A DNA stretch of 64,000 nucleotides, from positions 3,224,001 through 3,288,000 of the forward strand of contig OY744463.1 in NCBI GenBank assembly GCA_963556145.1, given 5' to 3'. Shown piece by piece: positions 1-12,299 of the stretch (position 1 is the first letter of the stretch; each line of letters opens with the position of its first letter). The translations under genes and the position numbers were made by a program. This DNA is from Hygrocybe punicea (lineage: Eukaryota > Basidiomycota > Agaricomycetes > Agaricales > Hygrophoraceae). Under the pieces are notes generated by a model. The model was not told where the DNA came from. It saw only the letters and a program-made list of their open reading frames with translations, and ran no database searches.

Positions 1-38
1 TTCGGAGATACTGCAGGGATCATGGAGAAACTCTTTAC

Positions 39-770
39 GTGGTGACTGCAGAAGATAGAACACGGAATCGTCCACTCATGTGTCAGGAACAGATTGCGTT
101 AGCAGGATGGGAGGGGAAAGCCCATAACATCCAGAAAGACTTGCCGGAAACCATCGAGATTGCAAAAGGAATGAAAGTGATGATTACAACCAACATCGAG
201 ACGGACTTGGACATCACTAACGGTGCTCGAGGAGAGATCATTGAGATCAAGCTCCATCCCGACGAGCCTATTCCAAGTGCGGAGCCCATCGTACACTTAG
301 AACGTGTACCCGTCTACGTTCTAGTGAGATTGGACAGGACGCGTGCGAAACCACTGGAGGGTTTACAATCACAAATAATCCCCATCGAGCCTAGGAAGTG
401 CCGCATGCAAATCAAGACCAAAGAAGGGTCGAGTACATTAATCAAGACCGTAACTCGGCTGCAATTTCCCATGACACCAAGTTACACTTTCACGGATTAC
501 CGAGCGCAGGGTCAAATGATCCCATATGTGATCATTGACATCAGGTGTCTGCCGGCACCTGGCAACTTGACCCTCTTCAATTTGTATGTAGCGTTGTCGA
601 GGAGCACAGGACAACAAAACATTCGTTTGTTGCGGGATTTTGAAGATAACCAAATTTTGCAGTCGCATGTAACAGATCTCCATGAGGAAGATAAGAGGCT
701 GGCAGATCTGGATGAAGAGACAAAAGGGTGGTGGATGAAGATGACGAAAGGTGGGGGTGACCCAATGTAA
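39..770 (+). pseudogene. C-terminal part of a Helitron Pif1-like helicase (RepHel fragment)
   Basis: Seen: a 243-residue open frame that resembles the end of a Pif1/RRM3-family DNA helicase. It has a beta-barrel-like middle part, then a YTFTDYRAQGQ segment at the position of motif Va, and NLYVALSRSTGQQNIRLLRDF near residues 180-200 in the place of motif VI. An acidic tail ends at a TAA. Known: in agaricomycetes this arrangement is the C-terminus of the Rep/helicase protein of Helitrons, rolling-circle transposons. The Walker A and B motifs and the Rep domain would lie upstream and outside the window, so completeness cannot be judged. No clear Helitron 3' hairpin plus CTRR end was recognised just downstream. 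Alternative: a cellular Pif1 paralogue, less likely given the repeat-rich neighbourhood. The first in-frame ATG at 39 is not the true start. Confidence 0.72.
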
Positions 771-897
771 AGCATGAGAAATGTGGATGAGATTTACTGC
801 AGATAACGTACATAAGCCATTTTTTTATTCAAGAGAACGTTGATGGGGAACTCGTTAACACCAAGCCAAAAAAAAACCCTTCGTGTCACTCTTCTGA

Positions 898-1756
898 TCA
901 TGCTGATGTCAACGCTCTCTGGAATGCCAAGGTTAGCGATTGATGGGTGCCGATGGCTGCATTTTGAATCCAAGGGAAGTGGGAGAAGTCCGTGAACTGA
1001 ATGTCTCGTCGTTGAGTGGTCTGTATATGAACCGGCGGGTTGTATTGAATGATCCACTGATGCATGGATCCCGTAAACGTGGCGAATGGCTCGCTAATGT
1101 GCATTTCATAATTGGATGGGACGAAGGTCGATGGCGCATCCCACGAGAAGTTTTGTCGACTCGAGGACATGGAAATGGTGACACCGCGTGGAATTGAGGA
1201 GGGATGAGTTACGGATCTTGAGGTCTCGTGAGACGCTTTTAAGTGTTGGCAAGGTCTGCTGCACTGAAACGGAAAGTCGGGACAGTTCAAGCTCTTATTG
1301 TATGACCCACGGCAACGCCTTGAGGTCTAGCTTTGATTTGGTTGATGATTTGAGCTCTCCATCATCACAAGGGCTTCACGGACGCTTCCTCGCCTTAGGA
1401 GCGAGCACGTCTTTTAGGCAACGCGATGCGTGACAATACATGTCACCGTCCAGGAGAGTTGTTGGGTTTGGAGGGTCTAGGTTCCGGTGCGGAACTGTCC
1501 AAAATGGTGCCACGATTTTCGGCAACATCACGTTGACGGCCAACGTTGTCGACGATGTGGACATAGATGGCGAAAGTTCATTCGAGGACGTTATCAGTGA
1601 GTCTGAAACCGGAGGGGACATCCTGTATCTCAACGGTCGCTGACACGCTGACGCGTTGCAGACATTCCCGAGATGGAACCGGTCTGTGATGCCATTTGGG
1701 TAGACGAAGCTGTGTGGACTCGTGTACTGGATGGATGTCAGCTGCGGCTCATACAT
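898..1756 (-). CDS. possible multi-exon hypothetical gene
   Basis: Not recognised. Two minus-strand open frames, 1756-1376 (starts MYEPQLTSIQ) and 1290-898 (ends FQRALTSA), have non-repetitive, protein-like composition. They can be linked by a fungal-type intron whose acceptor reads TTTCCGTTTCAG at about 1263-1274. The second exon has an ordinary mix of aromatic and charged residues. Its plus-strand shadow (940-1197) is also open, which weakens the case. It lies directly downstream of the Helitron helicase and converges with it, so it could be a host gene, or a gene fragment captured by the Helitron. No domain was seen. Treat the limits as approximate. Confidence 0.28.
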
Positions 1757-2085
1757 GAAGAAAAACTAGGACTGTGATATGGAACGATCGGACAATGTCC
1801 GCTATTGACGTTTATTTACGATATCCAACCCCGATGCGCTTCTTTTCCAGGGGTCAGCAACCTTGCAAGCAAGGTAATAAATGGTTTGAAGGCTTGCAAC
1901 AATAACTCGTGAAATGCTGACTTCGTCTGCAGAAACCTTGCTTGCGTGGGTCATTGAGCATTAGATACTTAGAACCATTTATTGCAATTTTGAGCGATGG
2001 ACCAAACTCTGCTTGCAGTGCAACTGAACAACAAACAACAAACAAGGACACAAATAACTAGTATGAGTGCCAGGACTAGCCACAC
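1757..2085. other. spacer without a recognised gene
   Basis: AT-rich non-coding sequence. At 1862-1960 the words CCTTGCAAGCAAGG and CCTTGCTTGCG form short imperfect inverted repeats. Nothing else could be supported. Confidence 0.4.
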
Positions 2086-3838
2086 ACCATTCCCGTTCTG
2101 CCTCAGGTTAGGCAGATACACATGCCAGCTACCTCACGAACAATGTCTGCACGTCAATTGATGTGGTCCGTATGTGTTCATGAGGTAGAGTCAGGGGCAG
2201 GGACTTCCGAGTCCCACCCACATTCATTGTGGTTGTTGTTGTCCTTCCTTGCCGTTTCCTTGCCTGATACCTTGTGAAAGACATCCACATGTCAATTGAT
2301 GCCATCTGTGCATTAGTGATGGATAGGTTTGGTTCTGAACCGAGGTTCGGACCTGAACTGAACTGAACTGAACCTGAAATAGGGTTCAGTTCAAGGTTCA
2401 GGCAGGGGGGAAATTCTGTGAACCTGGTTTGAACTGGTTTGAACCTGAACCTAAACTTCAGCAAATGTGATATAATTTTGCCTAATTTTTGAAAGAAACA
2501 TGATCACTTTTCTCTTATTGTAGCTAACAACTTCCTGTTAAATCCTGCCACTCTCCTTCAGGGGGTTTGAGCTCTGGATTTGTCAGGATAAGTTGGTATA
2601 AGTTGTATAATATCTGAGGATTATGCCAAGGTAAGCATCAAGTACGTATGATGTATTATATTATCATTATTTTTAAGTACCACAGTTGCAACATTGAAGC
2701 TGATAAGCTTAATTTCTTTAACATGTTAGCTTTAAGTGATACAAATGTACAGTAATACATACAATTTGCTCTAAAGGAACCTTTGTTCATGCTATATAAC
2801 CACAAGGCGTAAAGTAAAGGCATTCATACTGAATAAAAATGTAATCTAGCCCTATGATACACTTACAGGTTTGGTTCAGGGTTCAGATCAGGGTGAACCT
2901 GAACTGAACCTGTTTGAACCTGAACCTAAGGTTCAGTTCAAGGTTTGGATTTTTTTGGTCTGAACTGGACCGAACCGAACCTGTCCATCACTAGCATGCA
3001 TGTTCACCAGGTGGAGGTGGCAGAGGAGGGGACTTCTTGTCCTCATTGCTTTTGTTGTTCCTTGCCACATTCCTAAATGCTTCCACTTCCTCATCCTCGT
3101 GGAGTCACCAGGGAGGTGGGTTGGGATGTACCTGGGCTGGTTAGTGGGCACATCACCATTCCAGCCTTTCTGGTCACCCTCATACTTGCCACCGCCACTG
3201 TCATAGTCATTGCTGTCATTGTTGCCGTCATTGTCATTGTCACCTTCATTGTTGGGGTCATTGCCATTGGTCATTGGTCACGACTTTGTCCTTGAGTTAC
3301 CTACAAAAAAAATAGATAATATTTGACAAGAAAAAAGTTACCTTGGGGCTGTGATGGTGCTACTAGTATTGCTGGTACTGGTCCTGCTGGAGTGCTAGTG
3401 CTAGTGCTGCCCTGCTGTGGGCATGAGTGGTGTCGCACTAATGCTAGTGCTGGGACTTGCCCTAGTGTGGGGACTGGTGCCCATGCTGATGCTGGTGTTA
3501 GTATTGCACTTGTCCCCCACTGGTACTGGCACTGTTGCTGTGGTGCTTGTGCTGATGCTGGTGCCCTCACTGGTGCCAGTGCCTGCACTGGGTGCTGGCC
3601 ATCGCTATGCTGTTCTGGAGCTGATACCATGCTTATTCTGGCCAGCGATGTCACCGGTGTTGGTGCCTGCGCTGGTGCTCATGGTGCTGGTAGTGCTGGC
3701 ACTGCCATGAGAGCTTGCGCTGCCACTGGTGTTATCACTGTGCCCACCCTTGTGCTCTTGGTCTTTGCTGGTGCTGGCGCCATTTGTGGTCAGTGGCTGG
3801 CATTGTTTACACTTACATATGGAAAACAGAAAAAAAGG
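2086..3838. repeat. decayed dispersed repeat with low-complexity cargo, interrupted by a MITE
   Basis: The part left of the MITE (2086-2313) contains an inverted motif, CCTCACGAACA ... GTTCATGAGG, around a CAATTG core. The same module is found near 21690, 34360 and 34660. The part right of the MITE (2994-3838) read on the minus strand looks like exons. A frame ending near 2933 is rich in Asn, Asp and Gly. It is preceded by an intron-like stretch ending TTTTTTTGTAG at 3299-3309. A second segment (3360-3780) is a degenerate CTGGTGCTGGTG-type repeat, also seen at 15480-16060. This is a relic of a non-autonomous element, not a functional gene. Its outer limits are unclear. Confidence 0.5.
2314..2993. 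mobile_element. hAT-like MITE, copy 1 (TAGTGATGG ends, GGTTCAG subterminal repeats)
   Basis: Terminal inverted repeats begin TAGTGATGGATAGGTT on the left and read TAGTGATGGACAGGTT in reverse complement on the right. Both ends carry dense subterminal GGTTCAG/CTGAACC words. Length is 680 bp with no open frame. Flanks of 8 bp (ctgtgcat and gcatgcat) match at 5 of 8 positions, which fits an aged hAT target-site duplication. A related copy lies at 22435-23167 and a more distant one at 17196-18448. It is nested in an older repeat. Confidence 0.78.
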
Positions 3839-4066
3839 GTTCAATTCACCTGTGATTCCTGACTCTTCCCATGTCTTAGAGGTGGTGACCCTATTACCCC
3901 TTCTAAGTAGAGGTATATTTTCTGCCATAGGGCCTCCTTCAATAAACCTGCAATAGCTAAGGGACTTGAAAAATATTGGTACTGTAGTTACTAATGTCCT
4001 ATATATGGTAATAACCCATTCCAGAATGTCAGGAACCAGGGCGCTGATGGGCTCGGACTTCCCCAT

Positions 4067-4604
4067 TGTCATATCCATGCAACTCCGAAGGATTCCGATA
4101 CACTCTGCTCTGGACTTTTCCACCTTTTTATCTTATCTTATCCTCTCATGTATGTTATTGTTCCTTTCCTTGTTTATACTCTATTCTTCTTCATCTGCAT
4201 TTCTCCAAACTCCTATCTGTTCTTTCCCTTTGTTTACTTGTCACCGTACGTAGCAACCTTTTGTTACTTTTATCCTTCTCTGAACTCCGGTTCCCCTTCC
4301 GGAGTTCTTATTATCTTTACATTACTAAGGACTTAACAATTAGTTTACCAAGTATATAAGTTAGAACTACAAGTCCTGTAACTCCATTCTGAAAATCAAC
4401 TTGAGTTCCTCTCATTCTCAAACTTAGGGCTTCACCTTAAGCTCACTATCAGTCTCCGTCTTTAGTCCGAATCTCTGGACTAACTCCACTCCATCTGCTT
4501 GTGCTTACTTAGTACGACTTAAGGAAGTAGCAAAACTACTTCAAGAGTTCGCACCTCTGGTCCTCTGACAACTCCGTTCCATCTGGAGTTGCACACCTCT
4601 AACA
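4067..4604 (+). repeat. 5' LTR of Gypsy element 1
   Basis: A 538-bp direct repeat of the 3' LTR, TG...CA bounded. A candidate promoter region is the pyrimidine-rich part with TATATAAG near 4353. Most differences from the 3' LTR are CpG against TpG or CpA. Confidence 0.92.
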
Positions 4605-4650
4605 GTATTTTCAGAACAACTCTTGGGCCATACTCTCTTTATTTTTGATC

Positions 4651-5820
4651 ATGTCTTTCCAAGGTTTCTTGCAACAAAGAACCCCCATGTGTTACCAACT
4701 CACTCAACCTCCGAGTTTCCTTGAATGCCCAACTGTCACTCCGGTTTCTCCACTGGAAGAAACCCACACTCCAACAAATGAACCACTTCCATGCCCTGTC
4801 TTTGAAGCAAACAATCCTCTTGGACCAGGCAATGCCAACCATGATGACACCAATCTCGTGGAGGCCATCACCCTCCTAGCCATCACCCTCTGAAATAAAG
4901 GAGACGATAAACAATGTACCAAAGTCCGAGAACCGGATATGTTCAATGCCTCGGACCCAACAAAACTCTGTCCCTTCCTGGTTCAGTGTCAACTGAACTT
5001 CAATGATCGACTGACCACTTTCCAAATGGATGGCGCCAAAGTCAACTTCACCCTCTCCTATCTCAAAGGAATTGCGCTCACATGCTTTGAGCCCTACCTT
5101 TTGGAGAATCCAGACACTGACTCCTATCTGCCAGACTTCATGTCCAATTACGGAGATTTCTGCATGGAGCTGCAGAATAATTTTGGACCCCTGGATCCTA
5201 AGGGTAGTGCTGAGAAGGAGTTAGAAAACCTCACAATGAAGGACAACCAACAAATTGCGAAGTATATCATTAATTTCAATCATCTCACTATGCAAACTGG
5301 CTGGGACATTGGTGCCTTGCGGCACTCTTTTTATTGAGGACTTCCAGATCACCTCAAAGACCAACTAGCCCAATCTGAGAAACCAAGGAATCTTTATGAG
5401 CTGAAGGATAAGGCTCAACTCCTTGATGCTAGGTATTGGGAACAGAAATTGGAGATTTCCTGTGCTTCCAGATCCTCCTCTGCCAAAGCCTCCACTTCTG
5501 AGGCCAAGTCTTCGACCAACAAGGCCTCCAAGAAGAAATCCCCCGCCAAAGCTACCAACACTGGTAGCACCTCCTCCACCACTCCAAAAACCCCTCCTGC
5601 CTACACTGATAAGCTGGGTAAGGACGGTAAACTCAAGCCCACAGAATGCCAATGCCGCATCAACAACAAACTCTGCATTATATGCAGAGGAGCAGGACAT
5701 ATGGCCAAGGATTGTACCAAAGCCAAGTATATGTCTTCTTGCATTGCTGCTCACACCACCTCTACTTCCTCCACACCCCCCATCTCTACTTCCGATTCTC
5801 TGATGGAGTCAGAAAAATAG
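4651..5820 (+). pseudogene. gag: Gypsy element 1 gag, broken by two TGA codons
   Basis: One reading frame spans the capsid and nucleocapsid region but is interrupted by TGA at 4891-4893 and 5335-5337. The capsid part contains KLCPFLVQCQLNF and the FY-stop-GLPDHLKD segment, where related elements have FYRGLPD; the stop thus replaces an arginine. Near the end is a single zinc knuckle, CIICRGAGHMAKDC (C-x2-C-x4-H-x4-C), preceded by a Lys/Ser/Thr-rich linker. This is the structural protein that packages element RNA. The pol frame follows in another frame, as is usual for Gypsy elements. The earlier ATG at 4645 is equally possible as a start. Confidence 0.88.
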
Positions 5821-8800
5821 AGAGCAGTCTGCATACTCCGGCACAGGATGTAGGCTGTGTTGAACCTGACTGTGTGCTCCTGGAAGTAAAACTCAACATG
5901 TCTGCTCTCTCTAATTCCCTAACAATTTCCCTTTATCATTCTTCTATCCTTGTCGTTACCCTTGTTGATTGTGGATCAATGCATTGTTTCATTGATCTGG
6001 AATTCTGCTCCCTTCACAATCTCCCTGTTTTCCCTACTGCTCCGAAATGTCTCCACTTGTTTGATGGTTCCTATGGTGGAATCATCGACAAATCTATATC
6101 TATCACTGTCCGTTTCCCTACTGGTGAAATTCTAATTTTAGAATTTTTGGTCACTCCATTGGATCCATCTGTCTCCACAGTCCTTGGATACAGCTGGCTC
6201 ACCAAATACAATCCATTGATTGACTGGGTTGAGCATAGCATCAAATTCTGTTCTTCCGATTCTGCACCTCCGTTGTTGACTCCGGTGCCTATTGAGACAC
6301 CACTTCCAGACCCTCCAGTACGGCCTCCATCCCCTCCATCTACTCCACCTACTCTGCCCAATCCTCCTTCACCTTCAGCTTCAAAGCCTGACATTTCCTT
6401 CATCAGCACTCAAGCCTTTCTACGTGGTTGCAAAGTCCTGGGAACTCAGGTCTTCCACATAGAAGTCTGGTTACCCGATGCCACTGGACACTCTGCAAGC
6501 CACAGTCCTCCGGAACCCTCTGATCCCTCCGTGGACCTTCCCAACCTCCCGGAAGAGTATCATGAATTTGCCTCCATCTTTAGCAAGATGAAGGCTTGGA
6601 ACCTCCCTGAACACTGTCCTTACGACCTCAAGATTAATCTAGAGGACGGTGCTCAACCTCCTTTTGGCCCCATCTATTCTATTTCACCCTTGGAGCTCGA
6701 AACCCTCTGGGAATTCCTTGATAAGAATCTCCAGGCTGGTTTTGTCCGCTCCTCCCGTTCTCCCTGTGGAGCCCCCATTCTTTTCTCTCGAAAGAAAAAT
6801 GGTAGCCTCCGCCTCTGCATGGATTTCCAAGGACTCAATCATATCATGAAGAAAGACCGCTATCCTATTCCCCTTACAGTGGACCTTCTTGACACTCCCT
6901 GGACTGCATGCATTTACACTAAAATTGACCTTAAACATGCCTACCATTTAGTCTGGATTGCCGAAGGCGATGAATGGAAGACAGCCTTTAGTACTTGCTA
7001 TGGCTCTTTTGAATGGTTGGTTATTCTGGAAGGTCTCACTAATGCCCCGGTGACTTTTCAACACTTTGTTAATGACATTTTTTCCGATCTCCTTGATGTT
7101 TCTGTTATTGTTTACCTTGACAACATTCTTATCTATTCCAATGACCCTGCTGATTGTACAGAGCATGTCTGTGAAGTCCTCTGACAACTCCGGAAGCATG
7201 GCCTGTATGCCAATGCTGAGAAATGTTCTTTCAGCATTGATACGGTGGAATACTTGGGTTACATTCTTTCTCCACAAGGCCTTTCTATGGACCCCACCAA
7301 GGTCCAGACCATCCAGGATTGGCCTGAGCCCCAGAAGATTAAGGATGTTCAATCCTTTCTCGGATTCGCCAATTTCTACTGGCGTTTCATTCCACACTAT
7401 TCCCCCATCACCATTCTGCTTACTCACCTCACTCGCAAGGGGTTGCAGTGGAATTTTGATGATAAGTGTCATTCTGCTTTCAATGACTTGAAGTCTGGTT
7501 TCCTTTCTGCTCCAGTCCTTTCCCATTGGTCACCAGAGTTTGACACTCTGGTGGAGACGGATGCCTCCAATTATGCCGTTGCCTCCATTCTCTCCATTTG
7601 ACACCCTAATGGCAAGATTCACCTGGTTGCATTCCGGTATCATACCCTTTCAGACTTGAAGTTAAACTACAATACCCATGACAAGGAACTCCTTGCCATC
7701 TTCAACGCTTTCACTGCTTGGCGACATTACTTGGACGGTACTGCTATTCCGGTTGATGTTATCACTGATCACAAGAATTTGGGGTACTTTTCTACCATCT
7801 GGTTACTCACTTGCCGTCAAGCTCATTGGTTGGAGTTCCTTTCCCGTTTTAATTTTGTTATCCATTTCCATCTGGGCAAGCTTGGAACTAAGCCCAATAC
7901 CCTTACTCGCCGCTGGGACGTCTACACAAAAGGGGGAGATAGTGACTATGCCACAGCCAATCCACACAATTTCTGCCCTGTTTTCGGGCCGGAACAATTG
8001 GCTTCATCCCTCAGAGCTACTTCCCTCAAAGACATTGTCCTTGGCACCAGATTCACCATGGACATTGAATCCCTCCACTCCAATATCATCTCCAGGCTTC
8101 AGGTTGATCCTGTTGCCTCCGGACACATTTCCCATATCACTTCCAACCCAGATCCTCACTGGTCTATTGACAATTTAGGCCTCTTACACCTCGATAATCG
8201 TATCTACATCCCTGATGTCAACAACCTAAGACTCTGGATCTTACGCTCCAAACATGACCATCCTCTGCAGGACATTTTGGACAGAACAAAACTCTTTAAA
8301 TTATCTGGCAAGAATACACCTGGCCCAGACTCTGAACCTTCGTCCACAACTACTGCAAATCCTGTACAACCTGCGCAAGATCCAAGACCCCTCGACATCA
8401 TCCTTATGGATTGCTCAAGCAACTTCTGATTCCGGAGAAGCATTGGAACTCGATCTCCATGGACTTCATTGAACAACTTCCGGACTCTGAAGGATTTATA
8501 GCCATTTTGGTTGTAGTGGACCATCTAACTAAGCGAGGGATCTTCATTCCAACCCATGATACAATTACCTCTCCTCAACTCGCCCACCTTTTCCTTATTC
8601 ACATTTTTTCTAAGCATGGAGTTCCTAGTCACATCACTTCTGATAGAGGCATGGAGTTCGTCTCCCATTTCTTCTGGTCTCTCGGAAATGCTCTCGACAT
8701 GAGACTCCATTTTACCTCCAGTTATCACCCTGAAGGAGATGACCAAACCAAATGCATTAATCAAACTCTCAAGCAATACCTCCACATTTATTGCAATTAC

Positions 8801-9533
8801 CAGCAAGCAACTGGTCTTCACTCCTTCCTCTCATGGAGTTTGCCTACAACAATGCTCTGAATGCTACCACTGGATTTTCACCCTTCTTCACTAATAAGGG
8901 TTATCACCCAAACCTTTCTGTTTATCCAGAGCATGACCTCTCCTGCGCTCACATGTGTAAGTATGCCATGGACCTTGATGAGTTGCATCAGCAACTCTGT
9001 CAAACCATCTCTGAGGCCCAGCGACGTTACCAGCATTATGCGGACTTGAAGCATGCTCTGGCACCCGATTTCAAGGTATTGGAATTCGTCTACATTAAAG
9101 CTGAACATTTCCGGACTACTAGACCTTCAAAGAAACTCTCCGAGAAGAACTTAGGCCCTTTCAAGATCATTGCTAAGGCCAGAACCCACTCCTATACTCT
9201 TCATCTTCTGGAGACTCTCCACTCTGTTCACCCTGTCTACCATGTCTCTCAGCTTGAACCTGCCACTCTGAATACCATCCCAATCATGTCCAACCTCTGC
9301 CACCTCTGGTCATTGTTGACGGAGAACTGGAATTCGAGATCTCCGAGATCCTTGACTTGAAAATAGATAACCATCGTTGTGCCTGCAAATTGCTATACCT
9401 CAAACATTGGGAAGGTTACGAAGGCACCAATGAGGAAACCTCTGGGATCTTGGCCTCCAAACTCGGACATGCCTCCAAAATTGTTTCAAACTTTTACTCC
9501 ACATATCCTTCCACACCCGGCCCGCTTTATTAA
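5821..9533 (+). pseudogene. pol: Gypsy element 1 pol: protease, RT, RNase H, integrase, chromodomain; inactivated
   Basis: Protease: LVDCGSMHCFID (about 5963-5998) and VLGYSWLTKYNP. Reverse transcriptase: the FLDKNLQAGFVR start, SPCGAPILF, then VYLDNILIYS, where the second catalytic Asp of YxDD is Asn. In-frame TGA codons at 7182 and 7599. RNase H: ETDASNYAVASIL, YNTHDKELLAI and TDHKNL. Integrase: SMDFIEQLP and SDRGMEFVS supply two catalytic Asp, while the expected catalytic Glu in the DGQTER-type motif reads DDQTKC. Frameshifts near 8265, 8820 and 9295 separate the zinc region, core and C-terminus. The tail, YLKHWEGYEGTNEETSGI, is a chromodomain relic (about 9390-9450), which places the element among chromoviruses. 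It copies element RNA and integrates it, probably guided to heterochromatin. It cannot be active as it stands. Confidence 0.9.
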
Positions 9534-9581
9534 CTTCAATAGTCTATGTACAATTTGTTTTCTGCGAAGTTAACTTTTGGC

Positions 9582-10538
9582 CTATTTACCCCCTTCTCCC
9601 AAATACTCTCCCTCCTCCCACTCCATTTCCACCTCCTCTGACTCAAAGTCCTTGGACTCCGAAGTAAACTCCCAGAGGTCATAGGAGTTGTCCCTTAGGA
9701 ACTCCATGTTCTCCAGGTGATTGGCCATTTGAGCAGCCTCTCTGTCAATGTCCTCCAGGGTGTCCCATGCCCCCTCACATGCTACAGCCACCTGCTCCAG
9801 CATCGCTGTGTTCTCCTTCATTGCCGAGAGCAACTTGAGGAGAAGTTCCTCCACCCTCGTCAAGGACTTGGAGCCTTTTTTCGCCACCGGCTCCACTCCG
9901 CAGTACTCCAATCCGGATTCCTCTTTTTCCTCCTTCCTTTTCTTCTTCCTCACCACACTGTCTTCTCCTTCTACCTCGCACCGCACCTTCCTCTTCTGAC
10001 ACGCCACGCAACTCCTTGTCTTGCCGGTCTCTGGCCACACAATCCTCCTGATGCTCCATGCATGCCTTGCACTGGATGGCCCTGTTTCTTTGTCACCTCT
10101 GGGTCCGCTTAGTTGCCACTGTTTTACTTACCCATCTCTTTTACTTTTCCCTTTCTCCGTGCTCATGGGTCCTGGTCGAGCTCTGGACCCCCCTGCTGTG
10201 GCCTTGCTTCTTTGCTCCTCCTCTGCTTTTTTCCTTTTCTCCTCCTCTGCCTTTTGCCTCTCCTCCGCTTTTCTCCTTGCTTCCACTTCTGCCTTCTTTC
10301 TCTTCTCCTACTCCTCTAACTTTCTCTGCTCTTCCTCCGCTTTCCTCCATTCCTCTGCCTCTTCCTTTGCCTTCAGCTTGGCAATCTCGCATTCCATGGC
10401 TTTAATGCGGGCGGCGATTTCCTGGGAGGATGACATTTTTTTGTGGAGTTGTCTCCTGGTCCGGGAGTTGCCTTTATACTGCCTGACTTCTGCTTCAAGC
10501 TCTGCTGCGGTTCTCCCTTTGTTCCACAGGTGTCTCAA
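9582..10538 (-). pseudogene. antisense ORF between pol and 3' LTR of Gypsy element 1: coiled coil plus Cys-cluster protein
   Basis: On the minus strand a frame starts near 10538 (or the MSSSQEIAAR start at about 10436) and encodes an Ala/Glu/Lys-rich coiled coil. After an in-frame TAG at 10308-10310 the coiled coil continues to about 10130, where GATGGGTAAGTAAAA looks like an intron donor. A cysteine cluster follows: CKACMEHQEDC, then, after a small frameshift, RSCVACQKRKVRCEVEG, which resembles a fungal Zn2Cys6 motif. A KKKRK basic patch and a long acidic C-terminal helix end at 9582. Agaricomycete Gypsy elements often carry similar antisense coiled-coil/Cys ORFs (recalled, not searched). 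A nuclear, DNA-binding or regulatory role is inference. The two breaks make this copy a pseudogene. Confidence 0.62.
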
Positions 10539-10563
10539 GGGTTTGATGCTAAGGGGGGGATGC

Positions 10564-11805
10564 TGTCATATCCATGCAACTCCGAAGGATTCCGATAAAC
10601 TCTGCTCTGGACTTTTCCACCTTTTTATCTTATCTTATCCTCTCGTGTATGTTATTGTTCCTTTCCTTGTTTATACTCTATTCTTCTTCATCTGCGTTTC
10701 TCCAAACTCCTATCTGTTCTTTCCCTTTGTTTACTTGTCACCGTATGTAGCAACCTTTTGTTACTTTTATCCTTCTCTGAACTCTGGTTCCCCTTCCGGA
10801 GTTCTTATTATCTTTACGTTACTAAGGACTTAACAATTAGTTTACCAAGTATATAAATTAGAACTACTAGTTAATGGCACGGGTAACCCCCAGGTACAAC
10901 TGGGTGTACCCGTACCCATACCTGGCTTTACCCATACCCGTGGCGACAGGTACGGGTTCTGGTGGGTATGGGTCCGGGTATGCCTAGTTACCCGGGGGTA
11001 TCCCACCACAATGTGGTGGGGTGCTGGTGAGGTGTCACCGGTGAGGTCTTGAACCCCCTGCAACCTCATGAATGCACTGGTGCCTGGAACCTCGCGAATG
11101 GCACAGGAGTGCTACTTGTGAGGTTTTAGTGGGGGGTGGGGGCATGCAATTGTGGTTCCTGTAACCTCACGAACGGCACACTGACGTTGGTGTGCCGTTT
11201 GCGAGGTGTTAGCGAGGGTGTGAACGAGATGCGGGGGTGGGGACCTGCTGTCATGGTTTGCCGTTATTGTCGTTGAATTAGTTTGTATAATATAAAAAGT
11301 AAAAAAATTGACATACCTGTTCCCGTCGTCTCCTACCTGTGTCTACTGCCATTTTGTTGTCGTTTCATTGTGCTCGTCATTGTTATTGAAGGAAATCATA
11401 TGTCACGGGACCATGACAGTACCCGTGAGCTAACCCATGAAAACCCATACCCGGCGGCATGGGTACGGGTTTGTCATGGGTCCCGATGTGGCTACCCGTA
11501 CCCGTACCCAGGCCTACCCGTAGGAAAAACCCACACGGGTTCATGTACCCGTGCAATACACTAAGAACTACAAGTCCTGTAACTCCATTCTGAAAATCAA
11601 CTTGAGTTCCTCTCATTCTCAAACTTAGGGCTTCGCCTTAAGCTCACTATCAGTCTCCGTCTTTAGTCCAAATCTCTGGACTAACTCCACTCCATCTGCT
11701 TGTGCTTACTCAGTACGACTTAAGGAAGTAGCAAAACTACTTCAAGAGTTCGCACCTCTGGTCCTCCAACAACTCCATTCCTGCTGGAGTTGCATGCCTC
11801 TAACA
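10564..11805 (+). repeat. 3' LTR of Gypsy element 1, enlarged by a MITE insertion
   Basis: Same sequence as 4067-4604 apart from CpG-type changes, but interrupted at 10868-11563 by a 696-bp TIR element. The LTR parts proper are 10564-10867 and 11572-11805, with an 8-bp duplication in between. Confidence 0.92.
10868..11563. mobile_element. hAT-like MITE with GCACGGGTA ends and exact 8-bp target duplication
   Basis: Inserted in the 3' LTR. Flanking 8-mers are both agaactac (10860-10867 and 11564-11571), and the 5' LTR supplies the empty site with one copy. The ends read TAGTTAATGGCACGGGTA and, in reverse complement, TAGTGTATTGCACGGGTA. The interior holds repeated ACCCGTACCC-type words at both ends and hairpin motifs of the CCTCGCGAA...TTTGCGAGG type. 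Near 11300 an intron-donor-like sequence faces the minus strand. It has no open frame of interest. Related to 34010-35106. Confidence 0.88.
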
Positions 11806-12299
11806 CCTGTCACTGTTGCTACAGGCCCGCCAAACACTACCGAATCACACGCGCTTGTGACTCGTCGTCGTCAACAGCGAGCACAATTTATTCACAATCT
11901 TGCCCTCTTTTCAAGCAGTTTTTTGACATATCATAGATATATTGTTTTACATACTGTATACAGACTAATATACATGAAAATATGCAAAATAAAAGAGAAA
12001 TAAAAGAAATCAAAGTGAGTATACATGGGGTGCCACCGCCGAACTGGTGGGTACCCACCAGTTCGGTGGTGGCACCCCATGTATACTCACTTTGATTTCT
12101 TTTATTTCTCTTTTATTTTGCATATTTTCATGTATATTAGTCTGTATACAGTATGTAAAACAATATATCTATGATATGTCAAAAAACTGCTTGAAAAGAG
12201 GGCAAGATTGTGAATAAATTGTGCTTGCTGTCGACGACGACGAGTCACGAGTGCGCGTGATTCGGTAGTGTTTGGCGGGCCCGTAGCAACGGTGACGGG
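11806..12299. repeat. central palindrome of the fold-back element
   Basis: Two arms of about 247 bp are complementary around the centre at 12052/12053, with no spacer (ACTGGTGGGTACCCACCAGT at the centre). Mismatches are few and several are C/T or G/A. Confidence 0.9.

Larger units (their letters stand above)
4067..11805 (+). mobile_element. Ty3/Gypsy chromovirus element 1, inactivated
   Basis: A full-length LTR retrotransposon: 5' LTR, gag with a CCHC knuckle, pol in the order protease, reverse transcriptase, RNase H, integrase, chromodomain, then an antisense ORF and the 3' LTR. LTRs begin TGTCATATCC and end CTCTAACA. Target duplications are CCCAT (4062-4066) and CCTGT (11806-11810). The undisrupted copy of the target in the other fold-back arm reads CCCGT, so each side has lost the CpG in a different way. 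A purine tract, AAGGGGGGAT, lies just before the 3' LTR (about 10551-10560). Multiple TGA stops and frameshifts make it non-functional. Confidence 0.93.
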